Shown here piece by piece: positions 46,027 to 54,871 of a stretch of DNA of 64,000 nt. Position numbers and translations under genes: made by a program. Positions within the stretch are counted from its first letter, which is position 1. Every line of letters starts with the position of its first letter. Under the pieces are notes generated by a model. It did not search any database and was not told the DNA's origin. It worked only from the letters and a program-made list of their open reading frames with translations. This DNA is from Chroococcidiopsis thermalis PCC 7203. Lineage in GTDB: Bacteria; Cyanobacteriota; Cyanobacteriia; Cyanobacteriales; Chroococcidiopsidaceae. Where the stretch lies: the NCBI RefSeq assembly GCF_000317125.1, contig NC_019695.1, positions 794,336 through 858,335 on the forward strand, read 5' to 3'.

Positions 46027-46323
46027 TTAGAAATTGGGGTCTTCTTCAGGGTGGGGAGGTTGGTTGAGATTAAAGCCTCTGGTTGCGGAACGCGAGTTAG
46101 TATAGGTTGGTAAACCTCGAATTAAATCTCTCAAAACATCTGTTTTTGTGCGTTGAGTTTGTTGACAATAAGCTTCGAGGGCTTGCATTTCTAACTCCGA
46201 AACTTTAAAGGTAATCCATTGTTTCTTTTTTGTAGACACAAGCTGCCATATGGGTAAAAGGTGGTGGATAAAAATTGTAGATTTACCCTGTGAAAGTTCG
46301 TACTCTTGCCAGTCTGCATCCAA
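46027..46323 (-). CDS. Small ribbon-helix-helix-like protein (paralogue 2)
   Basis: The core KKQWITFKVSELEMQALEAY with QQTQRTKTDVLRDLIRGLP matches paralogue 1 almost residue for residue, then a polar, Pro-rich tail ends HPEEDPNF. Start uncertain: the 98-codon frame opens with a TTG, and a GTG at 46239 would give a 70-residue protein close to the paralogue's length. No clear ribosome-binding site for either. Probable DNA-binding protein by fold only. Confidence 0.55.
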   Translation of the reverse strand: MDADWQEYELSQGKSTIFIHHLLPIWQLVSTKKKQWITFKVSELEMQALEAYCQQTQRTKTDVLRDLIRGLPTYTNSRSATRGFNLNQPPHPEEDPNF

Positions 46324-46946
46324 ACATTTAAATGTCAGGTTGAATAATCAACTACTCACTGTCATGCGATCGCCCGCTATTAGCGATCGCGATTTGTAAT
46401 ACCAACAAAATATAGCCATATTGAAGTAAACCCATAATAGTACTTATAACTAAATGCTTATCACTGAAGAAAGATTTATATATAAGTGCTATCTTGTAAC
46501 GTGGTCAAGAGCAATATTGAATGAACTGCAATTTCTGTTTGGGATTCGTTCAAAAATACTGAATAAGGCAGTATTTTTGAGAACGAAGTTTTTAGCAAAA
46601 ATTGTCGCTAATGCACGATTTGAATCAAATTTTCAAAGGAGTAGCAGGATATAAGCTAGCACTGAGCGTGTTATCATCAGAGGCTAGCACTCTTTCAGAT
46701 TCATAGGGATGAGGTTAGAAAATATTCTCGATCTAGTATCGAGCGATGCACTGGGAGGACAGCCTCTCAACCGAAGGTGAGGTGAAAACTCTTCTTTGAA
46801 TGAGTGAATTCCATGCCAGTCTCAAAGTTTTGATTGACAGATACGCAGCGCTTAGTTTAGGATTTACGGACTTGAATTGTCAATTTATCAATAGGAAAGT
46901 GCGTATCGCTAGAAGGTAAAGAGCTATTTTTGCGGACAGAGGATAG
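46324..46946. other. 623-bp gene-free region
   Basis: No convincing gene. It contains a repeated GCTAGCACT (near 46656 and 46688) but not the inverted spacing of a CIRCE element. AGAGGATAG directly precedes ATG 46947, so the promoter of that gene probably lies in the last 200 bases. Confidence 0.55.
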
Positions 46947-47873
46947 ATGCAGCAAAACTTACCCCATAAGCTAGATAAGAGAATTACTTTACCACTCGTC
47001 CACTTACTCGATAAGACGGAGCCTGCCTTCAGTCATGCTTTTCTCCATGCCGCTCGCACTTTACATAGCTACCTGCAAGAAATTCAGTCTGCAATTGCAT
47101 TAGTTGTCAGTTCAGAGAGCGAACCTTACACTATAGCTATAGTCGGTTTGTTTTCTAAGCTGATTCGCACTTACAACTCTTACGTTTTACTAGAAATTCA
47201 TTACGATGACGCTGGCAGTCAATTTCTGGTAGAAGAGTTATGGGACACGGCAGTGACGCTGACTTATTTATTAGAAACTGCCGAGCGAGAAACTTTTACC
47301 GATTATATTGCTGCCTCTGTCTACCAGGCTCGCCTGCTGCTGCAAGAAGTCGAAACGCAATTAGTGCACCTCCCCCAGAATTTAGATCTGCTCGTGTTGC
47401 GCGATCGCCTGAAAGCTTTTATTTCCGAACAAAAACAGCCAGCAACCGATCGAACGCTGACAAACTTAGCGGCAGATACGTGGGGTATGGAGACAGCCAA
47501 TACAACTGCTAAGCGTGCTAGATTATTAGGATTGAATTTTCTCAGCAATCCAGCACAGCGCATAGCACAAAAAATTACGCCGGCTAGTTTGCTGGACGTA
47601 CATCTGAATTATATTAATTCTGCTGCTCGTGACTTGCCAGCGTCAGACTCGCAGAAAATTGATTTTCGGCAGTTACGGGATGCCAGCCACCTTTGCTTGC
47701 ACGCAACTAAAGCTTTGCTAGAAGAATTCGTGCAGACCTCAGATGCGGGTCAGGTTAAAATTCAACAGCAAGAGTTAAACGAATTTTTTGAATGGTTTTA
47801 CCAAGCCTATCAAGCCTATAGTAGCGATCGCGATGCATCCCTAAAGTCGAACAAGAATGGAGGCAGGCGTTGA
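46947..47873 (+). CDS. Hypothetical all-helical protein
   Basis: A 308-residue protein with AGAGGATAG as ribosome-binding site right before its ATG. Sequence is strongly helical and rich in Leu, Ala, Gln. Central blocks: YNSYVLLEIHYDDAGSQFLV, ELWDTAVTLTYLLE and LLDVHLNYINSAARDL. The combination of EELWDTAVTLTYLL with a later helical pair resembles DUF5677-like uncharacterised proteins, but I do not claim the match. No signal peptide or membrane span. Convergent with 47888-48301. Function unknown. Confidence 0.7.
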   Translation: MQQNLPHKLDKRITLPLVHLLDKTEPAFSHAFLHAARTLHSYLQEIQSAIALVVSSESEPYTIAIVGLFSKLIRTYNSYVLLEIHYDDAGSQFLVEELWDTAVTLTYLLETAERETFTDYIAASVYQARLLLQEVETQLVHLPQNLDLLVLRDRLKAFISEQKQPATDRTLTNLAADTWGMETANTTAKRARLLGLNFLSNPAQRIAQKITPASLLDVHLNYINSAARDLPASDSQKIDFRQLRDASHLCLHATKALLEEFVQTSDAGQVKIQQQELNEFFEWFYQAYQAYSSDRDASLKSNKNGGRR

Positions 47874-47887
47874 TAGATGGCAGCGAT

Positions 47888-48301
47888 TTATCTCCTGCAA
47901 TAGGAGAGCCTACCACTTGGCGCTCGACTCATGCGATAACTATATTCACTCACTGAAGGGTTTGGCACTTCTGGATTAATCGTTTGAGTTGATTGCTGCC
48001 AATCTTTACTTGTAGCTATTTGCGAAGTTAATTGACCTGCTGGATTACGGTTGAGTTTCAGCCACAGCTTACCATGTTCGCCGCAAAAAAATTCTTCAAT
48101 CCAGGAATTGCGATCGACATAAGCACCTTGACTAGCAAGCAAAGCGGCGCTTTTGTGAGACACATTTACATATTGTCGGATTTGAGCTGCTTCTGTATAG
48201 AACAAAAAGTGTTTTGTGCTACCTGCTCGCCATAAACGGCGATCGCAGTAAGGACAGCAAAAATGCTGTATTTGTTTGCGGCTGCTACGTTTTCCAGGCA
48301 T
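47888..48301 (-). CDS. Hypothetical protein with N-terminal zinc-ribbon-like motif
   Basis: A 137-residue protein. CCPYCDRRLWRAGS near residues 15-28 and FFCGEHGKLWLKL near 71-83 give a CxxC...CxxH arrangement that could bind zinc. A basic N-terminus (MPGKRSSRKQ) precedes it and a Ser/Arg-rich tail follows. Starts at ATG 48301. Its 3' end is 14 bases from the convergent gene's end. Role not recognised; nucleic-acid binding would be guesswork. Confidence 0.55.
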   Translation of the reverse strand: MPGKRSSRKQIQHFCCPYCDRRLWRAGSTKHFLFYTEAAQIRQYVNVSHKSAALLASQGAYVDRNSWIEEFFCGEHGKLWLKLNRNPAGQLTSQIATSKDWQQSTQTINPEVPNPSVSEYSYRMSRAPSGRLSYCRR

Positions 48302-48473
48302 TGGAAATCCCTTTGAATCACTACAAAAATACCATCCGCCAGAACATCTTTTCTGTCACTCAAAACTCATGCTTAACTAGAATCTTGCTCCAATATAACT
48401 TTGCTGGAATCAATCTAAAATTTACCGAATTTCAACCACAAAATCTGATGACGCTCGGAGGTAAGTTGGTGAA

Positions 48474-48857
48474 TCAACTCGCGTGCGCCATTAGCTGTAA
48501 ATCTGGCAGCGCAGTCTCTACCTCATTGGTACTCACTACAAAAGCTGTGGGAATGGGAATGCAACTCGGTAAATCGTCGCTATCGTGGACTTTGAGCGTC
48601 AAGCGTTGCACCTTTGGAAACATTTCTCTGACTAATTGTAGAAGATCGGCAGCGACTATTTGAAAGGTTTTTTGTTCTACGATTAATAGAGTTAGCGTAT
48701 CGCTAGACGACTGCGAATCTTTCAATTTTTTTAATGTTTCTAATGGAGAATTCGCATATAATATTCTCAGTTTTTGATGAGAACGCTGCAAATCTTTCTT
48801 AATCTCTCCTATAAGTTCGGGTTTTGGATCGATAACCATCACTACAGGTTGACTCAT
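48474..48857 (-). CDS. Degenerate receiver-like protein
   Basis: A 127-residue protein. VVMVIDPKPELIGEIKKDL is the first strand and helix of a response-regulator receiver, and TLTLLIVEQ is where the phospho-acceptor Asp strand should be, but that Asp is missing (Glu/Gln instead). RLTLKVHDSDDLP and AFVVSTNEVETAL would be strands 4-5. So it is a pseudo-receiver or small alpha/beta protein, probably not phosphorylated. The ATG at 48857 with AAGGAAG upstream is chosen over an earlier start. A terminator (48976-49017) and an RNA-like element (49134-49199) precede it on the same strand. Confidence 0.55.
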   Translation of the reverse strand: MSQPVVMVIDPKPELIGEIKKDLQRSHQKLRILYANSPLETLKKLKDSQSSSDTLTLLIVEQKTFQIVAADLLQLVREMFPKVQRLTLKVHDSDDLPSCIPIPTAFVVSTNEVETALPDLQLMAHAS

Positions 48858-48975
48858 AAAATTTACTACTTCCTTTTTAACTCTTTTTTTGGTTTTCTTA
48901 CCAATTAAGAACAACAAATTTACGAAAACTAGAATGAGCGAGTTTCTCGCTTATTTATAAGCGAGATTTACCCAT

Positions 48976-49017
48976 AAAAAAAGCTGTTAGAGTTGATTAG
49001 CTTTCACTCCTAACAGC
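48976..49017 (-). terminator. Intrinsic terminator-type hairpin with U-run (minus strand)
   Basis: On the minus strand GCTGTTAG pairs perfectly with CTAACAGC across a loop of about 19 bases, followed at once by a seven-T run. Lies 120 bases before ATG 48857 and about 117 bases after the RNA-like element, the same order as at 11415-11613. Confidence 0.75.
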
Positions 49018-49068
49018 CTCAAGTTTATTCTCATTCAAAAATAATTAAACTCCTGGCAGACTTACAAG

Positions 49069-49092
49069 TTATCGATAATAAATTATCGATAA
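49069..49092. promoter_or_regulatory. Paired TTATCGATAA palindromes
   Basis: Two perfect 10-bp palindromes TTATCGATAA at 49069-49078 and 49083-49092, 14 bases apart start to start, inside the leader between the RNA-like element and the terminator. Could be a repressor/activator site or part of RNA folding. No factor is identified. Confidence 0.45.
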
Positions 49093-49133
49093 TAATTCGT
49101 CCACCTAAAGAGTACGCATACTCTTTTTATGGA

Positions 49134-49199
49134 AGTTGTAAAAGTGCACTCCTCGGTGTCTTCTCTTACAACCTACAGCGCCACATGCGCTGAATACCT
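49134..49199 (-). ncRNA. Putative structured RNA element, copy 2
   Basis: On the minus strand: CAGCGC-ATGTG-GCGCTG hairpin (perfect 6-bp stem), then GTAG, then GTTGTAA...TTACAAC (perfect 7-bp stem) enclosing GACACCGAGGAGTGCA. Next comes a perfect palindromic hairpin AAAGAGTATG/CGTACTCTTT (49107-49126). The blocks match copy 1 (11555-11613). Not a family I can name; possible riboswitch-like leader or sRNA. Confidence 0.55.
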
Positions 49200-50508
49200 C
49201 TTGCATATTCCTAATTAATTTCTATTGTAAATTCAAGCCATAAATACTCAGAAAATTCATTAAATATTTGCTGGCTTTTCAATACTAAAAAAATAACAGA
49301 ATTTATTGGTATTTGTCAAATGCTTTTTTCAATTTTTTTCAAGTTCTATTTTTGAAGATAAATTTAACTGCACTGTTGCGATCGCGCTCTTGATTCCTCT
49401 TCAGTTGTTCGGAGCGATCGCTACATTTAGGTACTGTTAGCTTTTAGAAAGATGTATAACCTCTCCTGGCTCAACTATTAATATTCCTCTATATTGTCTG
49501 GTTTAGAAAATCACAGCACGCTCGCTTTGGAGTAGAGTTTATCTATCGATTTCGGCTTTTAAGCTCGCTTGCAGAGACAATATATCTATATTTTATGGAT
49601 TATTTCTGCACTTTATTAGCATACCTATACTGAGAAAATTTATAATGTATCTCCATATACAAGTTTACAAATTTTTTCATACAACCACAGATTCTTGGCG
49701 ATTGCTTACCCAGCGGTCATTTCTCAGGTAATGGGCAGGAGCTTTTTCGGCGTTTCCGTCTTTGCATAACCTCTCGCTAGTGGTATTTACCAATTATTAC
49801 TTACGAATTCTCAGCTTAATGTAAGAAAATGATGCAGACATCCGTATCAAGGATGAGATAACTGTCTTATATTGGCGTTCGAGAATGTATGAAGTATCAC
49901 AAGCTGAAAGCAAGTCATATCAGCATTTAAGAGTGTATGAAGTATCACCAACTAAAAACAGATAATCTTGACATGCAAAAATGTATGAAGTAACACAAGA
50001 CAAGAGCAAATCAACGTTGAAATACTTATCTTGCCGCTCGCGCTCTCGCTCTATCGCTCAACATCTAAAAGAGTCAATGAGATTGAGAAAATTGCCTGTA
50101 GAATCTCTATGTCCGTGAACGAGAAGCTCCAAATTTCCAATTTAGAATCTAGAGTTGTACCGCTGCTTACTTCAAGTATAGACTAATCCCCACGATTGAC
50201 AGGGCAAGCAGAATCGTTACATTCGCTACGTAGCAAACGATTGCATTAAGAAAAACTTATTATTTTTTCAGTTTTACAGATCGATGATTAGAATTAATGA
50301 CCTCATGGTAATATTTTTTAACTTTTCAAGAACATGTGCGATTTTGAAACAATAAAATATAGATAAATTTGCAAATCAATATACTTCGGTCAAAATATTT
50401 TGAATTATTCTGCCGCGAACTCAACTGCGCCTGCACTCTACAATTGGCATTACAGGTAATGAAGTAGCTAGATGTCAATAGTTTCTTGCCCCTTATGTTT
50501 CCCAACCT
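49200..50508. other. 1.3-kb gene-free region
   Basis: A+T-rich DNA with no supported gene on either strand. It contains the three ~48-bp-period repeats (49884-49999), and further scattered GCGATCGC sites. Promoters for the leader on the minus strand and the methyltransferase on the plus strand should lie here. Confidence 0.6.
49884..49999. repeat. Three direct repeats with ~48-bp period
   Basis: Core TGTATGAAGTATCACAA at about 49885, TGTATGAAGTATCACCA at 49934 and TGTATGAAGTAACACAA at 49982, each followed by an A/G-rich tail (CTGAAAGCAAG, CTAAAAACAG, GACAAGAGCAA). Regular spacing of 48-49 bases. Not CRISPR (three short units, repeated part continues into the spacer). Confidence 0.75.
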
Positions 50509-51294
50509 ATGTCTGAGCAAAATACATCTAATTTAGATGCAACACCTTTGTATGCGATGAATCCAGTCGATCGATTTTCCGATCGCGTGGGGGATTATGT
50601 AAAATATCGTCCGAGTTATCCTCAAGCGGCAATCGAGCGAGTCTTAGCGGGATTATCGCCATCACAACTAATTGCCGCAGATATAGGTGCGGGAACGGGA
50701 ATTGCAGCGCGATTGCTAGCAGAAAAGGGAGTGCGAGTCATAGCAATCGAACCAAATGCACCAATGAGGCAAGCAGCTGCACCCCATGCTTTAGTAGAAT
50801 TTCGAGACGGGACTGCTGAAACAACAGGTTTAGCTGATGCTGCTGTAGATTTGGTAACGTGCTTTCAGTCTTTCCATTGGTTCGATCCAGAACCGACGCT
50901 GCTAGAGTTTCGCCGGATCTTAACAGAAGAAGGAAGATTGGCTGTAGTGTGGAACGAACGCGATCGCCATGACAAGTTTACAGCAGAGTATACTCATCTG
51001 ATTAAAGTTGCTTCTGGCTATCATCCTGCCGAACAGCGGCGGATGGCGATTGAGCCTTTACTCAGGAGTAGCTTGTTTGCTGATGTCCAGCAGTATAGAT
51101 TTGCCTATCAACAGCGACTCGATTTTGATGGGGTAGTCGGTCGGGCAATGAGTACATCGTACATCCCCCGCGCTGGTACAGCCTACGAGCGATTGATTGC
51201 AGATTTACGGCAGTTGTATGCTAAAAATCGTAACGATGACGGTTTTGTGACTTTAGTGTATACGACAAGCGTATTTCTAACGCAGATTAGATAG
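50509..51294 (+). CDS. SAM-dependent class I methyltransferase
   Basis: A 261-residue protein. AADIGAGTGIAARLLAEKG is motif I (SAM binding), VIAIEPNAPM is the acidic-loop motif II, and DLVTCFQSFHWFDP is motif post-II, the Methyltransf_11 pattern. The FQSFHWF block is frequent in small-molecule/trans-aconitate-type methyltransferases. Methyl acceptor unknown. Stands alone; the following 51296-51401 repeat and a convergent gene mark its 3' side. No ribosome-binding site is obvious (CCCAACCT before ATG). Confidence 0.88.
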   Translation: MSEQNTSNLDATPLYAMNPVDRFSDRVGDYVKYRPSYPQAAIERVLAGLSPSQLIAADIGAGTGIAARLLAEKGVRVIAIEPNAPMRQAAAPHALVEFRDGTAETTGLADAAVDLVTCFQSFHWFDPEPTLLEFRRILTEEGRLAVVWNERDRHDKFTAEYTHLIKVASGYHPAEQRRMAIEPLLRSSLFADVQQYRFAYQQRLDFDGVVGRAMSTSYIPRAGTAYERLIADLRQLYAKNRNDDGFVTLVYTTSVFLTQIR

Positions 51295-51295
51295 T

Positions 51296-51401
51296 TTGTC
51301 ATCTGTCATTGGGTAGATATTTGCAGACATAAACTTGCGATCGCATTTTGTCATCTGTCATTGGGTAGATATTTGCAGACATAAACTTGCGATCGCATTT
51401 T
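51296..51401. repeat. 52-bp perfect tandem duplication
   Basis: GTCATCTGTCATTGGGTAGA through AACTTGCGATCGCATTTT occurs twice back to back (starts 51298 and 51350), identical within the repeat. It directly follows the methyltransferase stop. A recent duplication, possibly by slippage. Confidence 0.88.
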
Positions 51402-51451
51402 AGTAGGATGGCGATCGCTCTGTCTGTACGATTTCCGTAAAGGTGGGTTTG

Positions 51452-52765
51452 TTATGCTTCTACTGTGGCTGTCGATTCATCTCTAGCTTGGAAATACCAG
51501 TAGAGGTTAGCAATAGTCATATGGGAGGCTTGTTGTAAATTGGCTGGTACTAATGCTTTATATCCAGATAGCGGTGCTTGCAGGGAAATATATGTTTCTG
51601 CTTCTCGACGCAATTCTGTTTGCATCATAAATCTTAACTGGTCGCGTAAAGATAGAGGATGAGATTTTTGTTTCAGTTCCTCGTAGATTTTTTGTTCTGG
51701 AGGCAGTGGAGAAGTGCCTATTTTTTGATTATTTTCTGTATTATATGTATCTGAATCGCTAAAATTTGCGCTTGATAATAATTTTTCCTCTTCTGGGGAA
51801 AGCGATCGCCTCCAGTCTACATGATGTTGCCAAGAATTGAGTACTACTAAATCGTGGTCGTGCAGGCGTTTGATTTCAGGGAAGATAAAATCAAGCTTGT
51901 CCTCAGTTTCACAAGCATCAATTATATTTACAGTATCGTGACGGATTTGATTTTGTAAATTGGCAAGGCGATCGCTAACTACTTCATAAGCACCCTGAAT
52001 CTGATATGTTGTTGTAATTGCTTGATCGATCGCCCAAGCACATTCCTTTCTACGAAGCTGTCCAACTGGACAAGTCTGTTCGTATAGCAATGGATTATTG
52101 TAATCTGCTAAGGCTTGTAGTAACATTCCTCGTGCGCTGACAATATCTGCATTTCTCATATTTATATCGACTAATTTTAGCGCGTCTCTAATACAGATCA
52201 GTGCTTGGACAAATCGCCCATAAGCTTGAACTAAAATTGTCCGATGATGTCTATATTCTACATTTTGAGCAACCTGCTCAATTTGTTGGATTATTTCAGC
52301 ACTCTGGTTTTTTAAAACCTGCTTCAAATCGATAAAACCATCCCGAACTTCTAGCCTTAGTTGTTTTACATCTTCTCGTAATTTCAAAGTTTGGTATAAG
52401 TTGACTGCTGATATTGCTAAATTTGCTGCTACACCAACACCAATTACAGCAGTAGTTGCTTGCAATACTCCTACACTAGTTTGTAGAGTATTTAATCCAG
52501 CTTGCACAGCCGAAAATCCTTGATGCATCTGGTACATTTGTGCAGCACCCATAGCAAATTCAGAAGCATTTACTAGTGGTGATAAAGGACTGTTATTGAC
52601 AACAGCACCAACAGCATGAGCAACAAAGCGTCCGGTTGCAGAGTTTCTCACCATTCCTAATGGTATGCTACCAGATCTGTATACTTGCACGTACTTACCA
52701 GCTTCGATACCAGCTTGAATCTGTGATGAGAATATGTATTGGATAGGAGTTATGATTTGAATCAT
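51452..52765 (-). CDS. Hypothetical protein with hydrophobic hairpin and coiled coils, partner of the dynamin-like GTPase
   Basis: A 437-residue protein. Residues about 75-125 form a small-residue hydrophobic stretch (LQATTAVIGVGVAANLAISA) flanked by helices, followed by heptad-like coil (LREDVKQLRLEVRDGFIDL, QSAEIIQQIEQVAQNVEY). The second half is helical with ECAWAIDQAITTTYQIQGAY and a Glu/Asp-rich linker. This layout fits a membrane-inserting or membrane-bending helical protein. It is divergent from 52908-54803 with a 142-bp shared gap, suggesting one functional unit. No named family recognised. Confidence 0.7.
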   Translation of the reverse strand: MIQIITPIQYIFSSQIQAGIEAGKYVQVYRSGSIPLGMVRNSATGRFVAHAVGAVVNNSPLSPLVNASEFAMGAAQMYQMHQGFSAVQAGLNTLQTSVGVLQATTAVIGVGVAANLAISAVNLYQTLKLREDVKQLRLEVRDGFIDLKQVLKNQSAEIIQQIEQVAQNVEYRHHRTILVQAYGRFVQALICIRDALKLVDINMRNADIVSARGMLLQALADYNNPLLYEQTCPVGQLRRKECAWAIDQAITTTYQIQGAYEVVSDRLANLQNQIRHDTVNIIDACETEDKLDFIFPEIKRLHDHDLVVLNSWQHHVDWRRSLSPEEEKLLSSANFSDSDTYNTENNQKIGTSPLPPEQKIYEELKQKSHPLSLRDQLRFMMQTELRREAETYISLQAPLSGYKALVPANLQQASHMTIANLYWYFQARDESTATVEA

Positions 52766-52907
52766 TTTTGTTTTTGCTAATTAATAATTCATTTATACGA
52801 GCCTAACTAGTTTTCTCGGATATAGATAACCGTATTTACTCGGTACTCGTTAAAGATGAGTATCAAGCATATTAGAGAATAGTTAGCTACCCCTGCTTAG
52901 AAACTTT
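52766..52907. promoter_or_regulatory. Divergent intergenic region shared by the hairpin-protein and GTPase genes
   Basis: 142 bases of A+T-rich DNA between two divergent starts (52765 minus, 52908 plus). Both promoters must fit here, so the genes could share regulation. No specific operator identified. Confidence 0.4.
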
Positions 52908-54803
52908 ATGAATACTTCATCTGAATACGGAACACATAACAACACTTCTTCAACTTCTTACGAGAAATTTCAGATGTTTCAGAAATATCGTCAGTGGTTG
53001 TATAGTTTATGCGATCGCCTCGCACAAATAATCTATAATCCAAGCAATCAATACTATCAGAAAGATACTTCTTTACTAAATCAGCTAAAAGACATATCTG
53101 AGAAACTGCGATCGCAACGTTTTCGAGTGGCAGTTATAGGAGATTTTAGTCAAGGAAAATCTACTTTAATTAATGCATTAGTCAAGAAAGAAATTCAACC
53201 AATAAGAGCGATCGCGTGTAGCAGAACGCTAACAGTTTTAAAAGATGGGACACAACAGCGGATTCTTGGTCAATATAAAGATGGGCGTATAGAGGAAATT
53301 TCCTACGAACAATATCGAGTTTTATCGACTATTACCAAAGATGCAGCGCGTCAGTATCACTCTGATGAATTTTATCATCCTAACATTGAAGAAATTATCT
53401 TTGAGCATCCCGACTTTGATTTATGTCAAAACGGGGTAGAAATTGTAGACTCTCCTGGTTTGAACGAACATCCAGCACGAGCCGAAATTACACGTAAACT
53501 CATAAAAGATGCCGATGCATTAATTTTTATCACCGATGCTTCTCAAGCTTTAACTCAAACAGAACGTCAGTTAATTGATGATATCCGTCGTCAAATTAAC
53601 GAAGGGAAAGAAGATAAACCTCTAGCAAATATATTCTTAGTAGTTAATAAAATAGATAATTTAGATTCTGAAGAAGACTTACAAGACGTGCAAGCTGTAG
53701 TCAATGAATTTGCATATGGTAAAAATCCTATGCTTGCCGGAGAACATCGCGTTCATTATATTTCTGCTAAATCTGTTTTGAAAGCTCTGAGTAACAATAA
53801 TCAAAATGAGTACTTGTATAGTTTTCAAAAATTTGTTCAAGCTTTGGAAAACTTTTTAGCGAACGAGCGTGGTTCTTTAAAAATTCAGAATGCTATTACA
53901 GCGATTAGCAAAGTTTCTCAAAAATACATTGCAAACTGGAACGTTACAATTGAAGACACTGAAAAAGCAAAAAACGACATATTAGAAGAAATTGGAGTAT
54001 TGAGCGGGCATTCTGTGAGAATAGAAAATTCACTGATTAAAAAAGTAGAACTAGCTGCATCTCAATTGAGTGAAAATATGAGAGTAGACTGGCATCATTG
54101 GATTAATTTATTAGGATTGAAAGCAATTTTAAATGAAAAGTCTAAAAATTGGTATAGTGGACGTGATGTTGTTTGGGATCAGCATGGAATTATTAAGGAC
54201 TATGTTGACTTATGCATCAAAGATTCAGAGATTGTAATCAATTTATGGATAAACGAAAAAATTCAAGTTTTAGTAGAAAAAGGCATAAAAAATATAGAAG
54301 AAAAATTCTTCTCTGAGTTAAATAGTATAGATAAAAATAAGCTTTATAACGAGCAATTTAGACAGCAACAAATAAAAAATAATACATGTCAGTTTGAAAA
54401 GTTTAAGTTTGATGTCGGTCAAAAAGGTGGATATGGGGATTTATGGCGTTGGATAACTTGTATACTATTTGTGGGCTATTTTTTTGGAAGTGCTGATGAA
54501 ATAGTTAGACAAATGAAAGAAAAAGTTGTTGAAGTAGGTATAAATGAGTTACGCGAACATCCGCCTCAAGTTCTTGAAGATATTCATCAAGAGATACTAA
54601 TAATTCTAAAAGATCGTATTTCAATCGTAGATAATTTTTTCATACCCATGTTATCGAATTGTACGAAAACTTTAGAATGCAAGGAATCAGAGTATATAAA
54701 AATTTTAGAAAAACAAGAAGAGGAAATTACTTCAATTACTCAATATCAACAAGAGCTGGAAGAATTAAAGCAGCAAGTCAAACTATATTTTAATCAATAT
54801 TAA
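52908..54803 (+). CDS. Dynamin-like GTPase
   Basis: A 631-residue protein. G1 GDFSQGKST at residues 78-86, G2 Thr near 107, G3 DSPG at 181-184 and G4 NKID at 247-250: a complete dynamin-family GTPase. The C-terminal half is helical with a short hydrophobic span (WITCILFVGYFFG, about 515-527) as a membrane-insertion paddle and a terminal coiled coil (QQELEELKQQVKLYF). Expected role: GTP-driven membrane remodelling, repair or, as for some bacterial dynamin pairs, phage defence. It is markedly A+T-rich compared with its neighbours, a possible sign of transfer. Divergent partner: 51452-52765. Confidence 0.88.
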   Translation: MNTSSEYGTHNNTSSTSYEKFQMFQKYRQWLYSLCDRLAQIIYNPSNQYYQKDTSLLNQLKDISEKLRSQRFRVAVIGDFSQGKSTLINALVKKEIQPIRAIACSRTLTVLKDGTQQRILGQYKDGRIEEISYEQYRVLSTITKDAARQYHSDEFYHPNIEEIIFEHPDFDLCQNGVEIVDSPGLNEHPARAEITRKLIKDADALIFITDASQALTQTERQLIDDIRRQINEGKEDKPLANIFLVVNKIDNLDSEEDLQDVQAVVNEFAYGKNPMLAGEHRVHYISAKSVLKALSNNNQNEYLYSFQKFVQALENFLANERGSLKIQNAITAISKVSQKYIANWNVTIEDTEKAKNDILEEIGVLSGHSVRIENSLIKKVELAASQLSENMRVDWHHWINLLGLKAILNEKSKNWYSGRDVVWDQHGIIKDYVDLCIKDSEIVINLWINEKIQVLVEKGIKNIEEKFFSELNSIDKNKLYNEQFRQQQIKNNTCQFEKFKFDVGQKGGYGDLWRWITCILFVGYFFGSADEIVRQMKEKVVEVGINELREHPPQVLEDIHQEILIILKDRISIVDNFFIPMLSNCTKTLECKESEYIKILEKQEEEITSITQYQQELEELKQQVKLYFNQY

Positions 54804-54871
54804 AATAGCGATCGCCTCATTCTATCCTAAATGCGATCGCGTGCTTATTAAAAGTAAGAATGCGATCGCTC

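Noticed and set aside
46454-46654. 66-codon plus-strand frame in the gap before 46947
   Set aside because: No ribosome-binding site, no recognisable domain, composition like non-coding A+T-rich DNA; treated as chance.
46656-46700. CIRCE-like TAGCACT sequences
   Set aside because: They are direct, not inverted, and lack the nine-base spacing of a CIRCE operator; no heat-shock gene follows.
49134-49199. Yfr1-type cyanobacterial sRNA (CACTCCT on the plus strand)
   Set aside because: Only CACTCCTC agrees; the Yfr1 core as I recall it continues ACAC, and here it reads GGTGTC. The terminators also point to the minus strand.
49884-49999. CRISPR-like spacing of three repeats
   Set aside because: Only three short cores, degenerate tails, no cas genes and period of 48-49 with similarity extending into the spacers.
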